A DNA stretch of 64,000 nucleotides from Glaciecola sp965660815 (GTDB lineage: Bacteria; Pseudomonadota; Gammaproteobacteria; Enterobacterales; Alteromonadaceae): NCBI GenBank assembly GCA_965660815.1, contig CBFIBG010000012.1, positions 38,578-102,577 of the forward strand. Direction: 5' to 3'. The notes below the pieces were generated by a model that did not search any database, had not been told where the DNA came from, and saw only the letters and a list, made by a program, of their open reading frames with translations. A program made the position numbers and the translations under genes. Shown here in pieces: positions 26,495 to 35,692 of this stretch (position 1 is the stretch's first letter; the number at the start of each line of letters is the position of its first letter).

Positions 26495-28411
26495 TTGAAA
26501 TTTAACTTTTATCTAGTGTTTTTGGGTGTGTTTATTGTGTCTACTTTCGGATGTTCTAAACCGTCAGACCAAAGCGCGCCAAAAGAGACACAAAGCTCCA
26601 ATATCGAGTCTTCCGTATCTACGACACCTTTATTTGACGTCAACACAGATTACCACTCTTATGCCAATCCAGATGAGGTGGTCGTGACTCATTTAGAGTT
26701 AGATCTAACCGCCGACTTCGAACAACAAAAACTGATTGGTTCGGCAACACTAACTATTCAACGCAAGTCAGCCGAAGCAAGCAAATTGATATTGGACACG
26801 CGCAATTTGGTGATAAAAAAAGTGTCAGCCAATGACAAACTACTAGATTTTTTACTAGCAGAAGAAGATGAAAATCTAGGGTCTGCGCTTGTCATTCCCA
26901 TCGACAAGTCTGTAGACAAAGTTCGAATAGAGTATGAAACTTCCAAGTCGGCCTCAGGTGTTCAATGGCTTACGCCTGCACAAACAGCGGGTAAACAGCA
27001 TCCGTTTTTATTTACTCAAGCCCAAGCCATTCATGCAAGAAGCTTTATTCCTTTACAAGACTCTCCTCAGGTTCGAATGACATATGAAGCAACCATTCGT
27101 ACTCCAGACGACTTACTTGCCGTTATGAGTGCATCAAACGAACCTTCTGCGAAAAGAGATGGCGTGTATGAGTTTACTATGCCTCAGCCCATACCTTCTT
27201 ATTTAATTGCATTGGCCATAGGCGATTTAGAATTTAAACCAATTGGCACTCGCACTGGAGTATACGCGGAGCCCTCAATGCTCGACAAAGCAGTGTCTGA
27301 ATTTGAAGACACTGAAAATATGCTGATTGTGACTGAAGACAAATACGGTGCATATTCTTGGGACAGATACGACCTTCTAATTTTACCCCCTAGCTTTCCA
27401 TTTGGTGGGATGGAAAATCCACGATTATCGTTTATTACGCCCACTGTTATCGCTGGAGACAAAAGCCTAGTATCCCTCATTGCTCATGAGCTTGCCCATA
27501 GCTGGTCTGGTAATACGATCACAAATGCAACATGGAGGGATTTATGGCTCAATGAAGGCTTCACTACCTATTTAACTTACAGGATCATGGAAATTATATA
27601 CGGAACAGACCGTTATAAAATGGAAGCTGTGCTTGGATATGAAGATCTATTGGCTGCCATTGAGTCTTTGCCTGAAAAGGACCAAATAATGGCGATTGAT
27701 TTAAGAGGTAGAAACCCAGACGACGTATTTTCCAATATTCCTTATGAAAAAGGTGCCCTCTTTCTAAGAGAAATTGAACATAAAATAGGAAGGGAAAATT
27801 TTGATCAATTTTTACTGAAGTACTTTGAAGACTTCGCTTTTCAAAGCATCACAACCAATGAGTTTATCACTTACCTAGAATTAACTTTACTTGCTCAATA
27901 CCCAAATAAATTAAATAAAACGCGCATAAATCAATGGATCTTCGAACCATGGATCCCAGATGGCGCGCCAGTACCAGAGTCAGATGCATTTGACAAAATT
28001 GATACTCAAAGGCAGCTCTGGCTAGGCAAGGAAAAACAGGCTAATCAGATTAATACTGAAGATTGGACGGTTCATGAATGGCTGTATTTCTTAAATAATA
28101 TGCCCAGTGAATTGTCAGACAGTCAATTACAAGACCTAGACAATACTTTCGCGTTAACCGCAACTCAAAACAATGAAATTGCGCATAGTTGGTTGATGAT
28201 CGCGGTCAAAAATAACTACCAAGCCGCATACGACAGGTTGTATAACTATCTAGTGAGCATTGGTCGCAACAAATTAGTCAAGCCTCTGTACAGAGAATTA
28301 TCGAAAACACCAAAAGGGAAAGCATTCGCCAAGAAAGCGTTTGAGCAAGCTAAGAGTGGCTATCATCCATTGACAATAAGCGCCAATGAGGTTTTTTTTG
28401 ACGACCAATGA
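26495..28411 (+). CDS. M1-family zinc aminopeptidase (LTA4 hydrolase-like), lipoprotein
   Basis: A 638-residue metallopeptidase. The signal ends in VSTFGC, a lipobox, so it is probably anchored in the envelope. The M1 beta-saddle spans about 45-245. The exopeptidase motif is GGMENP, as in the LTA4H branch. The zinc site is HELAHSW with the third ligand in LWLNEGFTTY. The C-terminal helical repeat (about 500-630) matches the LTA4H C-domain, as in cold-active bacterial aminopeptidases. It removes N-terminal residues from peptides, probably in the periplasm. It is monocistronic and ends next to a strong bidirectional hairpin. Confidence 0.9.
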   Translation: MKFNFYLVFLGVFIVSTFGCSKPSDQSAPKETQSSNIESSVSTTPLFDVNTDYHSYANPDEVVVTHLELDLTADFEQQKLIGSATLTIQRKSAEASKLILDTRNLVIKKVSANDKLLDFLLAEEDENLGSALVIPIDKSVDKVRIEYETSKSASGVQWLTPAQTAGKQHPFLFTQAQAIHARSFIPLQDSPQVRMTYEATIRTPDDLLAVMSASNEPSAKRDGVYEFTMPQPIPSYLIALAIGDLEFKPIGTRTGVYAEPSMLDKAVSEFEDTENMLIVTEDKYGAYSWDRYDLLILPPSFPFGGMENPRLSFITPTVIAGDKSLVSLIAHELAHSWSGNTITNATWRDLWLNEGFTTYLTYRIMEIIYGTDRYKMEAVLGYEDLLAAIESLPEKDQIMAIDLRGRNPDDVFSNIPYEKGALFLREIEHKIGRENFDQFLLKYFEDFAFQSITTNEFITYLELTLLAQYPNKLNKTRINQWIFEPWIPDGAPVPESDAFDKIDTQRQLWLGKEKQANQINTEDWTVHEWLYFLNNMPSELSDSQLQDLDNTFALTATQNNEIAHSWLMIAVKNNYQAAYDRLYNYLVSIGRNKLVKPLYRELSKTPKGKAFAKKAFEQAKSGYHPLTISANEVFFDDQ

Positions 28412-28426
28412 TCGGCTATTAATTTG

Positions 28427-28465
28427 GCGCGATTTATAAAGCTATTCACTTTCTATAAATCGCGC
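28427..28465. terminator. Perfect 12-bp inverted repeat between convergent genes
   Basis: GCGCGATTTATA (28427-28438) and TATAAATCGCGC (28454-28465) form a perfect stem with a 15-base loop, placed exactly between the stops of the M1 peptidase and blh. It probably serves as a terminator in both directions, although no T-run follows on either side. Confidence 0.6.
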
Positions 28466-28467
28466 TA

Positions 28468-29373
28468 TCAATTATGGCTATGCCACAGATGTATTAGACA
28501 CATATGCGCAAGAGTTAAGCCAAACAAGCCAATAAACACCCACCGCAGTACATCAACGCTGATGGTATTAGAGCTCAAAAACCAACTTGCCACGTACGCA
28601 AGCACAAGCGTTAATATTACGAAGGGCAGGCTATATAATATTGCTCTTAGTTTGCTTAACCTTAAGCTATTTGCCACGTCACTGAGGTGTTTAGGCGAGT
28701 GTAAAAAGCAAAAATACAAAATAAAATGCACGAGAGGAGGGACGATCACAGAGCATAGCACTAGGCACGCAAGCTCACTTGACAGTGTCTTACTCACATA
28801 AGCAGACGGTTTGTTAACTTTTTTTAAAACCACTACACAGCACAATATCAGAGCACTTACAAAGAACACATACCTTAATGTGTGAGCGAGAATGATTGAG
28901 TGTTCGGGTGCTACTAATAATGCGTTAAATAAGGAAATCACTTGTTCTTGATAGATAACTGTTGGCCCAGATAGGATAATGTTTGCGGTGCAAATTCTCG
29001 TAGTAAATGGAAGCGCGTCACGCCAGTCAGAAGAAAAATGCAGGGCCGAAATGATCAGAAACATACTCAAACCCAGCCAAGGTATTGCAAACCAAAAAGC
29101 AATGCCCACCGCCGCGATGATCAAATAGCCCATACCGAACATTGCTGCGGATTTTATCGATTTCACTAAGTTCAAGGACCGAGCAACTTCATAATCAAGT
29201 GCCCCATGTGGCAAGCCAAGCAGTACCACGAGGCCGGCCAAAATAAATAGACCGGTGCGTTGGTCAACTTCAACACCCATCACGAGTAATGTTAGAGTGA
29301 GTGCACACAAACACACATAAAAGACAGAACAGCTTTTTTTGAACGGATATCTATTTGCGTGCGATGTTTTCAT
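28468..29373 (-). CDS. blh: Beta-carotene 15,15'-dioxygenase (Brp/Blh family)
   Basis: A 301-residue, multi-pass membrane oxygenase that cleaves beta-carotene into two retinal molecules, the chromophore for proteorhodopsin. Family motifs with probable iron-ligand histidines are visible: GLPHGALDYEVA, SALHFSSDW, PPLVHFILYFCFLHSPKH and AHMCLIHLWH at the C-terminus. It overlaps the end of crtY by 23 bases and is the last gene of the rhodopsin-carotenoid operon. The length fits the family. Confidence 0.9.
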   Translation of the reverse strand: MKTSHANRYPFKKSCSVFYVCLCALTLTLLVMGVEVDQRTGLFILAGLVVLLGLPHGALDYEVARSLNLVKSIKSAAMFGMGYLIIAAVGIAFWFAIPWLGLSMFLIISALHFSSDWRDALPFTTRICTANIILSGPTVIYQEQVISLFNALLVAPEHSIILAHTLRYVFFVSALILCCVVVLKKVNKPSAYVSKTLSSELACLVLCSVIVPPLVHFILYFCFLHSPKHLSDVANSLRLSKLRAILYSLPFVILTLVLAYVASWFLSSNTISVDVLRWVFIGLFGLTLAHMCLIHLWHSHN

Positions 29374-30529
29374 AGAATATTTGCCAACAAGCTTTTACAA
29401 AGGGACGTTTTGGCATAGCAATAATGACTTTTAATAAGTCAAATATACTGGCCTGTTCGGTCATAAATCTAGCATAAGTTGCTGAGGAGACTTTTCTTGA
29501 AAAGTCATAAAAAAGCGAATCCGCTCTGTGTGGTGAATTAATAAGCACTTTTAACATAACTTCGTCCATGAAACGATAGTGTTTGGCAATAGGATCCATA
29601 TCGATAAAACAGTCGGTTTGGATCAAAGCTCTTGCCTGTTTTTCTGCCATTCTCATGCTATTTAAAAAGCTGTAACCGGTAGACGCTCGCATAGAGCCCC
29701 CTGATATGCCGCCATTTAGAATCTTTTTGTCTTTAGAATGCTTTTTGATATTGAACATGGGAAGTATCCCCTGCTCTTTGCCAATAAGCTTATACTTTGT
29801 ATGAGTAAAGGTTGTTTGCAAATAATCGTCTAACGCGGTTTTGAGATCTTCATCGGCTACGGGACTTTTATTAAATGAGGTAAACTCGATAAGTGCCATC
29901 CTTTTAGAAAAAGGTAACACGTAAATAAACTCGACGCCGGTATCAGTTGATGTTAAGTCGTGCATAATGCACGCGTTTGTGTCGTCGAACGCATCGTGTT
30001 CACAGTCAATTTCATACCCTATGAAACACTGGTACAGACCCTGTGGTTTATAGATGCAATTACTGATCACATCTGGGTTTCGAGTATCCACAACTTTTCG
30101 TGTTTTGTATATTGCTTGGTTCGTATTGACCGTTATCACGTTAGAATTGACTTCGTATGTTTGCACCCCTTCGTTCAATTTAAACTCTATATTCTTTGCA
30201 TTTACGGACAAGCCACTTAATTGCTCAAAAAACACGGCAGAGTTTATGGTGCAGTAATTGTAATTTGGATGAGCGTGTTTTACTTTGTCTTCATTTTTTG
30301 TCACCGACCAATGCGCCCACTTTTTTTCAATCATCCGTTCTATAAACGAGGGCATAGGGCCAGTGGACCAAAAGCTCCAGCGCTTTTGGGGAAGTTCACC
30401 ACATTTCTCCAAAATAAGCACTCGACCCGTATACGTGAACTCTTGCAAATACATCATGAGCAATCCACCAAATGCACCTGCCCCTATGATTATAAGGTCG
30501 TATTCGTTGTGCTCAGAAAGTGCGCTCAT
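29351..30529 (-). CDS. crtY: Lycopene beta-cyclase
   Basis: A 392-residue flavoprotein-like cyclase that converts lycopene to beta-carotene. The N-terminal dinucleotide-binding motif is DLIIIGAGAFGGLLM, and the CrtY-type motifs LPFSKRMALIEFTSF and GGISGGSMRASTGYSF are present. It overlaps crtB by 4 bases (ATGA) and blh by 23 bases, so the three are translationally coupled. Family and context agree. Confidence 0.92.
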   Translation of the reverse strand: MSALSEHNEYDLIIIGAGAFGGLLMMYLQEFTYTGRVLILEKCGELPQKRWSFWSTGPMPSFIERMIEKKWAHWSVTKNEDKVKHAHPNYNYCTINSAVFFEQLSGLSVNAKNIEFKLNEGVQTYEVNSNVITVNTNQAIYKTRKVVDTRNPDVISNCIYKPQGLYQCFIGYEIDCEHDAFDDTNACIMHDLTSTDTGVEFIYVLPFSKRMALIEFTSFNKSPVADEDLKTALDDYLQTTFTHTKYKLIGKEQGILPMFNIKKHSKDKKILNGGISGGSMRASTGYSFLNSMRMAEKQARALIQTDCFIDMDPIAKHYRFMDEVMLKVLINSPHRADSLFYDFSRKVSSATYARFMTEQASIFDLLKVIIAMPKRPFVKACWQIFYENIARK

Positions 30530-31596
30530 CTGTCGTGCGGGTTATTCAAATACAAATAGTTAGGCGTTAAAAACCGATGTAGGTTGCGTTGGTGAGCGGG
30601 TGTTTTTTGATGTAAAGATACCCAATAGGTATGGGTTAATGCGCAGAAAGCTTGAATTATTTTACTGAATTTAGAGGTCACTACGCGGCCTTGGTATACG
30701 TTGTAATGTCTAGATTCTAACTTTTTCCCAATTTTTCTATATACTTTGGCGGCAATGGCAATTGCTTTTCTGCTATCCGCAGGCAAGTAGTGCAATCCAT
30801 CCAAACCGCTTTTGTAGTAAGTCTCAGCCAAATCCAGCAGGCGCTTGACTGACTCCCTTACTAAGTGTGCTTGCTCTTTTGTAGGGGTTAAAATTTGTTT
30901 GGGTGTTAGGTGATTTATCCAGTTCCCTGGAATATACCGGCGCTGCATTTTTGCATCTTCTTTTACGTCTCTTGCTATGTTGGTTAATTGCATGGCAATG
31001 CCCAGATCAATAGCGTGCATGTGGCCTTGTTTATCAGCGCCTAGAATAGGAGCCATCATTAATCCTACAATCCCTGCTACCTTATATGCGTAGTTGATAA
31101 GATCAGATTCATTGACTAACAGGACAGTGCCTTGGTCTTGTATTAATCCATTGATCAATTCGATGGCTAAAGTTTTATCTATGTTGTATTGCTCGCATAG
31201 AGTTAAAAAATCGGACACCTCTGCATCTCTAGACTCGTTGGTTTTAATTTGGTATTGAATGTTCGTTAACAGATTAAAAGCCGTATTTTTATCTGTATAG
31301 TCATCGGCAATGTCGTCGCAATATCGGCAAAAAGCGTACAATCTAGCGGCGGCGTTTCCTCGTTCTTCATCTAAAAATATTCGAGCGAAGTCGAACGATT
31401 TGCCATTTTTTCTTAATGATTTAAGAGCACGATCTTGGTGATGCTCAGAACGTTCAGCGCTGTGACGAGAGCGTGAACTGGCTTGCAATTCTTTTGTTAT
31501 CTTATGGTTTGAAGATTGGTTATTGGAAGCCTCTAGCTGGGTATACGGCTGTTTGTTGTGGCCAGTGTTAACTTTTTTATGAAAGGAAGTATTCAT
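30526..31596 (-). CDS. crtB: Phytoene synthase with N-terminal extension
   Basis: A 356-residue squalene/phytoene synthase joining two geranylgeranyl diphosphates into phytoene. The two aspartate-rich motifs are YCDDIADDY (about residue 90) and NIARDVKED (about 206). The conserved fold begins near residue 55; the first 54 residues are a polar, Ser/Gln/His-rich extension that typical CrtB lacks. No better internal start is available, so the extension appears real. crtI ends 2 bases before this ATG, so translation is probably coupled despite the lack of an obvious ribosome site. Confidence 0.92.
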   Translation of the reverse strand: MNTSFHKKVNTGHNKQPYTQLEASNNQSSNHKITKELQASSRSRHSAERSEHHQDRALKSLRKNGKSFDFARIFLDEERGNAAARLYAFCRYCDDIADDYTDKNTAFNLLTNIQYQIKTNESRDAEVSDFLTLCEQYNIDKTLAIELINGLIQDQGTVLLVNESDLINYAYKVAGIVGLMMAPILGADKQGHMHAIDLGIAMQLTNIARDVKEDAKMQRRYIPGNWINHLTPKQILTPTKEQAHLVRESVKRLLDLAETYYKSGLDGLHYLPADSRKAIAIAAKVYRKIGKKLESRHYNVYQGRVVTSKFSKIIQAFCALTHTYWVSLHQKTPAHQRNLHRFLTPNYLYLNNPHDR

Positions 31597-31598
31597 AA

Positions 31599-33098
31599 TT
31601 AGCTGGCTAACTTAGATACGGGCTCAATAAGCTTATCGACGACTTTAGCGGAGGATAAAACGCCAGGCATGCCTGCTCCAGGATGACTGCCGGCCCCGCA
31701 TAAATATAAGTTTTCAGGCCCTTCTGCTTGGTTGTGATACCTAAACCAAGCAGACTGCTGAAAGCTTGGTGCAATCGAAAAACCACTGCCGCTAACGCTG
31801 CTGTATTCATACTCAAAATCTTGGGGCGTCTTGGCGAAATGATGCACAACGTGCTCAGACAGGTTCGGCATTATCGACTTTTCAAGAGCGTCGATTATTT
31901 TCATGCTATAGCGTTCTTTGGTTTGTTCCCAGTCAATTCCAGATTCATTGTTGGGGACTGGCGCTAGTACGTAATAGGAGTCGCAGCCTTCAGGGGCCAT
32001 ACTAGGATCGGTGGCAGTCGGTCGATGTAAGTATAAGGAAAAGTCATCCGCTAATACTTTCTTGTCAAATATATCCTTTAGCAATGACTCATATCGTTTA
32101 CCTAACCATATGGTGTGATGAACCACGTTGTCGTATTTCGTGTCAGTGCCGAAGTACAGCACAAATAGGCCCATCGACAGTTTAGCATGCTTGGTCTTCA
32201 ATCTTGCACTTAATGATTGTTCAGAGCGGCTAAGAAGGTTGTTGTACAGAAATTTAGGGTCAATATTTGACACAACCTTGTCGCAACGATGGTTGGCAAG
32301 TGCGCCGTTTTGCTTATGTTTAGTGTGCACAAACTGAACGGAACCATGGTTAACTGTTAACCCAGTAACCGAAGTATTTAGTTGGAGTTCAATGCCTTCT
32401 TCGAGCATTAATTTTTCAAGACCGTCAACAATCGCGCCCGTTCCCCCCATTGCGAAATGGACTCCCCATTTACGTTCTAAAAAATGGATGAGGCTGTAAA
32501 TGCTGGTAGTCGCAAATGGGTTCCCACCCACCAACAACGGCTGTATTGAAAACGCTTGTCTTAACTTGTCGTGCTTCAGGTAAGCACACACCATTTGCCA
32601 TACAGTGCGATAACACTTGAGTTTAAGCAATGCAGGTACTTGAGCAAACATTTTGCCTATATTGTGGAATGGCGTGTCCGACAATTGTGTGAAGCCGACA
32701 TTGAAGATGTCTTCTGATTGCTTTAAAAGTGCCAAATAGCCCTTGGCGTCTTCTGGAGATATTTCTTCTATTCTGGCAAGTGTGTCCTCTACCGTTCCGC
32801 CATAGTCAAAATGGCTGCCGTCGGGATAAACAAACCGATACCAAGGTTCAACTGGTACGAAGGATATGTAGTCTTTAAGGTCTTTATCGAATAATTCAAA
32901 AAGTTCTTCAAACAGGAAAGGCGCGGTTACCACAGTAGGACCTGCATCGTAAATAAAACCGTCTTTCTGATATTGCTGCGCACGACCTCCCAATCTCTGG
33001 CATTGATCAATCAAGGTAACTTGATAACCTTTTGCTCTCAATCGCAGCGCGCTGGCGATACCACCAAAACCCGCACCAATAACAACCGCTTTATCCAT
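31599..33098 (-). CDS. crtI: Phytoene desaturase
   Basis: A 499-residue FAD-dependent CrtI. The Rossmann motif AVVIGAGFGGIASALRL is at the N-terminus, and the C-terminal CrtI signature YLCGAGSHPGAGMPGVL is intact. It carries out successive desaturations of phytoene to lycopene. It overlaps crtE by 8 bases and is followed by crtB after 2 bases. The length matches bacterial CrtI of about 490-500 residues. No missing key residues were seen. Confidence 0.94.
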   Translation of the reverse strand: MDKAVVIGAGFGGIASALRLRAKGYQVTLIDQCQRLGGRAQQYQKDGFIYDAGPTVVTAPFLFEELFELFDKDLKDYISFVPVEPWYRFVYPDGSHFDYGGTVEDTLARIEEISPEDAKGYLALLKQSEDIFNVGFTQLSDTPFHNIGKMFAQVPALLKLKCYRTVWQMVCAYLKHDKLRQAFSIQPLLVGGNPFATTSIYSLIHFLERKWGVHFAMGGTGAIVDGLEKLMLEEGIELQLNTSVTGLTVNHGSVQFVHTKHKQNGALANHRCDKVVSNIDPKFLYNNLLSRSEQSLSARLKTKHAKLSMGLFVLYFGTDTKYDNVVHHTIWLGKRYESLLKDIFDKKVLADDFSLYLHRPTATDPSMAPEGCDSYYVLAPVPNNESGIDWEQTKERYSMKIIDALEKSIMPNLSEHVVHHFAKTPQDFEYEYSSVSGSGFSIAPSFQQSAWFRYHNQAEGPENLYLCGAGSHPGAGMPGVLSSAKVVDKLIEPVSKLAS

Positions 33099-33945
33099 GC
33101 TCTTCCGCCTTGGCTTTACTTAATAATTTCAATGCTATTTGCTTATGAGGCATAGCACACTGTTTAGGTAATTCTTCTAATTCATTTATGCACTTTCGCA
33201 GTAAATATTCAGCTCGGAAAGTGGCTGTTAGCAACGCTTCTGTGGTCGATGCTTTATTCTTAATTAAATTGACAATATTGAGTTGACCACTGATTCTGTC
33301 TAGTTCCCAATCATCAATATCGTCTAGTATTTGGTATGCCACGGCGAATCGGCTCAACGCTCTTTCGGCAAATGTAACATGAGAAGTTTGATTCGCAAGT
33401 AACAGTGGCAGCGTTAAACTCAGTACGAATAGAGGCCCGGATTTACCTGAGGCTATTGCTTCGTATTCTTTGGCGTCAAGGCTCTGTGACGCGCTTAGGT
33501 CTTTTGTTTGTCCATGTATTGTGTCGCTAACTGCTTTGGTTACTTGTTGCAAAACCACCCCTAGTTTGGTTTGGCTTTCTAATTTTGTTAAACAGTTAAA
33601 CGCTTCATTAATCATTAAGTCGCCGGCGCAAATTGCCGCACTCTTACCGTATACTTTCCACGCAGCTTTAGAACCGCGACGAGTTTCGTCGTTGTCTTGT
33701 AAATCGTCGTGGATCAGTGACGCGTTATGCAACAGTTCAATGCATGACGCAATCGCCACAATATCTTGTTTATTTAAGTCAAGAATAATGCCCGATGCTA
33801 TGCATAATTTAGCTCGGGTTCTACCTCCGCCACTTGCCAAATGAAAACTCGCTGGCTCGTTATTTTGTAAGCGACTCGACATAAGTTGCTCACAATGCGT
33901 CAATAAAGATTCTTGAAGGTCAATGCAAATATCTAATTGGTTCAT
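33091..33945 (-). CDS. crtE: Geranylgeranyl diphosphate synthase
   Basis: A trans-prenyltransferase of 284 residues that makes GGPP for carotenoid synthesis. The first aspartate-rich motif is HDDLQDNDETRRG and the second is YQILDDIDDWE. I chose the ATG at 33945 because AAGAGAG lies 8 bases upstream; the longer frame from 33993 would start inside the intercistronic hairpin. It is the first carotenoid gene, 84 bases after the proteorhodopsin gene on the same strand, and overlaps crtI by 8 bases. Confidence 0.92.
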   Translation of the reverse strand: MNQLDICIDLQESLLTHCEQLMSSRLQNNEPASFHLASGGGRTRAKLCIASGIILDLNKQDIVAIASCIELLHNASLIHDDLQDNDETRRGSKAAWKVYGKSAAICAGDLMINEAFNCLTKLESQTKLGVVLQQVTKAVSDTIHGQTKDLSASQSLDAKEYEAIASGKSGPLFVLSLTLPLLLANQTSHVTFAERALSRFAVAYQILDDIDDWELDRISGQLNIVNLIKNKASTTEALLTATFRAEYLLRKCINELEELPKQCAMPHKQIALKLLSKAKAEEHG

Positions 33946-33967
33946 GGATATTACTCTCTTCATATTA

Positions 33968-33996
33968 TGAGTACGTGGCGGTCTGCCACGCACTCA
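33968..33996 (-). terminator. Hairpin between proteorhodopsin and crtE
   Basis: TGAGTACGTGGC (33968-33979) pairs with GCCACGCACTCA (33985-33996) with one mismatch and a 5-base loop. No T-run follows. Its place between the opsin and the biosynthetic genes suggests partial termination or protection of the opsin mRNA's 3' end, giving more opsin than enzymes. Confidence 0.55.
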
Positions 33997-34028
33997 TTTG
34001 GAAGCTATCCAACTCTATAGCTTATAGT

Positions 34029-34856
34029 TTACTTAGCTGCGGCAGCGTTTCGTGCCCATTCTGCTTGGCTCTCAGAGGTCGCTGCATACCAAACTAATAA
34101 GCCGAAGGCTACCTTGTTGACTAGGTCAGCAAGGTTGTACACGATATTTAGCGCAGCGTCGTCAACTGCTCCCATCATGTATCCAAGCACATAACCGATT
34201 GGGTAAATTGCCCAGCCTACAGTCACAATCCAAACCATTGCTTTGTATGAAAACTTTACTGAATCACTGGCTTCACGCTCAGCTGCTTTGGCAGCTTCAC
34301 CAGCAAATACTTCATACAAGATGTAGAACCAACCTAGCATTCCTATCGCAAAACCAAGGTACAGATTCATGTAGCCTGCTTCTGCAAGGTATCCTGGTAT
34401 GAGCATTACCAATGTACCTATTAGCAATCTCCAGAAAATACCCGGCGTTGCTACCCCAATTGCGCGTAAGATTAAGTAAAACTCAATCATTAACAATGGC
34501 ACTGTCAACAGCCAATCAATGTATCTAAATACCGTTGGCGATGTTTGAGTCGCTACCCAAACATCTCTCATATAAAAATAGTGCACTGCGGCAATAAAGC
34601 AAACTAACGCTGACACTACCAGTGATGTTTTCCATTTTGCAGATACCCCTTGCGTTTCCCATAAGAAAAACAAGGTAGCACCCATCATCGCCATAGAAAT
34701 CAACCAAAAGGAAATACCAACAAAGTCGCCAGGATCTAGACCTTGAGCGGCGCTTACACTGGTTGGCAGTAACAATAAAAACGCTATTGTCACTATAGAT
34801 TTAACACGCAAACTGGCGTTTGCGAATGATTCGTACAAAGTGTTGTTTTTTATCAT
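34029..34856 (-). CDS. Proteorhodopsin, light-driven proton pump (green-type)
   Basis: A 275-residue type-1 rhodopsin with a signal peptide (about 1-36, ending VSA) and seven helices. The proton-pump triad is D114, T118 and E125 (the DTE motif, equivalent to D97, T101 and E108 of the reference protein) within RYIDWLLTVPLLMIEFYL. H92 matches the histidine that partners the counter-ion, and K248 in LVNKVAFG binds retinal. The spectral-tuning residue, equivalent to 105, is Leu (L122), which predicts green absorption. AAGAGA lies 8 bases before the ATG. It is the first gene of the operon opsin-crtE-crtI-crtB-crtY-blh, so the cell can make its own retinal. Confidence 0.96.
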   Translation of the reverse strand: MIKNNTLYESFANASLRVKSIVTIAFLLLLPTSVSAAQGLDPGDFVGISFWLISMAMMGATLFFLWETQGVSAKWKTSLVVSALVCFIAAVHYFYMRDVWVATQTSPTVFRYIDWLLTVPLLMIEFYLILRAIGVATPGIFWRLLIGTLVMLIPGYLAEAGYMNLYLGFAIGMLGWFYILYEVFAGEAAKAAEREASDSVKFSYKAMVWIVTVGWAIYPIGYVLGYMMGAVDDAALNIVYNLADLVNKVAFGLLVWYAATSESQAEWARNAAAAK

Positions 34857-35494
34857 TTTTCGCGTCTCTTATTTTGTTATTTAAAAATCTTAACAACGTA
34901 AGTAACCATGATCGTTACTAGGGACTTAAATGCTGCCATGTATATTAAAGATCATCATAAATTTACAATCTATTAACAAAAAGAGGGGTTATCTAAATAT
35001 CGTGTGAAAAGAAATGTTTACATTTATTAAAATAATGGATTGGAATGTGTTTTTTGAAATCACTTAACATTATGAAAAATAAGAGTTATGTCAACTATTT
35101 TACTCAGTTGTAAATTATTTCTTAGAGGATATGACCACACAGTCTTTTTAATATTAACTTTTGTTAATAATTTGTTTTTTTGCTCAAAACTTAATTGAAT
35201 TAACTATACGATTGAAGTCGTATTCAAAAAAATTACAGCCAGTCGTTAAGTATGAATACAGAGCTTTTCTGTCGGTTGTAGAAATTATTATTTCTATAGA
35301 GATCACGAGATTACGTAAATTTAACTAATGCATGTATATTTTGATTTACACCAGCGGGTGAGCAGTAATTTTGCATGACTAGTCGTGACTTACTGGCTCT
35401 GCTATGTTCTGGTTTGGAAGAATAATAAATTTTGCCCGTTTAGTATTTGAATGAAGGCAAGTCGTTCAATCACTCAACTAATTGTGGCGATGTT
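34857..35494. other. AT-rich control region upstream of proteorhodopsin
   Basis: About 640 bases without a supported gene. It holds the predicted opsin promoter at 35067-35094, which would give a leader of about 200 bases. Near the start of the opsin gene is a short inverted repeat (AGTAAC/GTTACT, 34901-34919) that could be an operator or RNA hairpin. The rest is low-complexity AT-rich DNA. Confidence 0.4.
35067..35094 (-). promoter_or_regulatory. Candidate sigma-70 promoter for proteorhodopsin
   Basis: On the minus strand a perfect -35 TTGACA (35089-35094) is followed after 16 bases by a weak -10, TAATGT (35067-35072). This is the best -35 in the region, but the -10 matches only three of six positions. 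Confidence 0.35.
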
Positions 35495-35680
35495 ATGTCT
35501 AAAAACCTTTTATTTGTTACCCCTTTAATCGCATCTATCGTTTTTCTTGTTTATATAGCGGGGAGATTATCTCTTAGTAATGAGCCTGCCTTGGCATTAA
35601 TTCCAGCGGCAATTTTGATCGGTGGAGTTGTGTATTACGTTCAGTGGACGTTCGCTAACGAGGATTCTGATACTGACTAA
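35495..35680 (+). CDS. Small two-helix membrane protein between proteorhodopsin and idi
   Basis: A 61-residue protein with two hydrophobic helices (about 5-23 and 33-51) and an acidic tail (NEDSDTD). A longer frame starts at TTG 35447 but its extra 16 residues are polar, so I prefer this ATG. Neither start has a strong ribosome site. It lies on the opposite strand to both the opsin operon and idi. Family not recognised; the function is unknown, and any link to the rhodopsin system is only by position. Confidence 0.5.
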   Translation: MSKNLLFVTPLIASIVFLVYIAGRLSLSNEPALALIPAAILIGGVVYYVQWTFANEDSDTD

Positions 35681-35692
35681 AAGTCCTGTGTC

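Noticed and set aside
28424..28801. 125-codon plus-strand frame opposite blh
   Set aside because: It is antisense to the well-supported blh gene and shows no domain; a shadow frame.
34901..34919. Short inverted repeat AGTAAC/GTTACT before the opsin gene as a light-responsive operator
   Set aside because: Only six paired bases with an unpaired centre; too weak to claim without comparison to relatives.
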